A stretch of 64,000 bases of DNA, taken from assembly GCA_948474755.1 (NCBI GenBank), contig CAOLHI010000021.1:806001-870000 (forward strand), read 5' to 3'. Under the pieces are notes generated by a model that was not told where the DNA came from, did not search any database, and worked only from the letters and a program-made list of their open reading frames with translations. Shown here in pieces: positions 63,845-64,000 of the stretch; positions within the stretch are counted from its first letter, which is position 1; each line of letters begins with the position of its first letter. Origin of the DNA: Ctenosaura bakeri (taxonomy: Eukaryota; Chordata; Lepidosauria; Squamata; Iguanidae). The position numbers were made by a program, and so were the translations under genes.

Positions 63845-64000
63845 TTTGCATCCTGCCTCTCCATATGGATCGAGCCGGCGAACAACTTACAAATAGCATG
63901 TATTTCGATACATTTTTCTATATCACGCTGGGTCGCTAAAACACCACTTATGCAGTACCAATGTTGGCACCTAGGCCAAAGTGAGAAAAATCATTCTTTT
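63788..64000 (-). mobile_element. (TTTA)n-tailed retroelement 3' end, cut by window
   Basis: About fifteen TTTA units (63788-63847), then CATCCTGCCTCTCCATATGG, ATCGAGCCGGCGAACAACTT and GCATGTATTTCGATACATTT. Same element as 3933 and 38600. The upstream part runs to the window edge. Confidence 0.72.

Overview
The window looks like non-coding, repeat-dense DNA from a squamate reptile, probably a lizard. The evidence is the mix of repeats: a tRNA-headed Sauria-type SINE (60140-60357), a 5S-rRNA-headed SINE (16432-16652), several copies of a second tRNA-headed SINE, CR1 and L2-like LINE fragments, hAT-like elements and hundreds of bases of palindromic MITEs. I found no convincing host exon, tRNA, rRNA or bacterial-type gene. 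Almost every long open frame is chance or lies inside a transposon. Family names rest on recognition of sequence features, not on a database search.

The dominant feature is a set of about 25 short palindromic DNA transposons that nearly all begin GGCC(C/A)TTT(T/C)C, end with the inverse, and are mostly flanked by matching 3-bp direct repeats (TTA, TAA, TAT, TAG, TGA, TGG, CTT, ATA, ACA, CTA, CAA, AAA, TTT). I call them MITE-1 (about 200 bp, near-perfect palindromes), MITE-2 (about 400-840 bp, CpG-rich inside), MITE-3 (about 290-480 bp) and MITE-4 (one copy, 5949-6391). Shared ends and target-site length suggest one transposase moved several unrelated interiors; PIF/Harbinger (Tourist-like) is my best guess. 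No transposase gene is visible here. They are nested in SINEs, CR1, L2 and each other, which gives a relative dating.

Layout: 1-5 kb has a CR1 copy split by a solo LTR, then a minus-strand LTR. 5-12 kb has MITE-4, a SINE split by MITE-1, a 777-bp hAT-like element with 8-bp target duplication, and MITE-1 split by MITE-3. 13-15 kb has a CR1 copy split by both an LTR and a MITE-2. 15-24 kb has SINEs, a 5S SINE, a second hAT-like element and a solo LTR. 25-28 kb has a decayed minus-strand L2-like LINE with endonuclease and reverse transcriptase remnants, split by MITE-2. 29.7-30.3 kb is a large inverted repeat. 34.8-36.8 kb holds an LTR, an L2 scrap and the best-preserved CR1 frame (245 codons). 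38.9-39.7 kb has MITE-2 inside MITE-2. 42-44.2 kb has a solo LTR and the extremely GC-rich MITE-2. 46-49.7 kb has two LTRs and a decayed SGNH-hydrolase-like frame. 51-58.8 kb has more MITEs, CR1 and an LTR. 59-64 kb is SINE-rich.

Three LTR groups occur as solo LTRs or fragments (LTR-A, -B, -C) with no gag/pol/env interior between paired LTRs. Several AT-rich stretches free of recognisable repeats could be conserved non-coding DNA, which cannot be decided without alignment.
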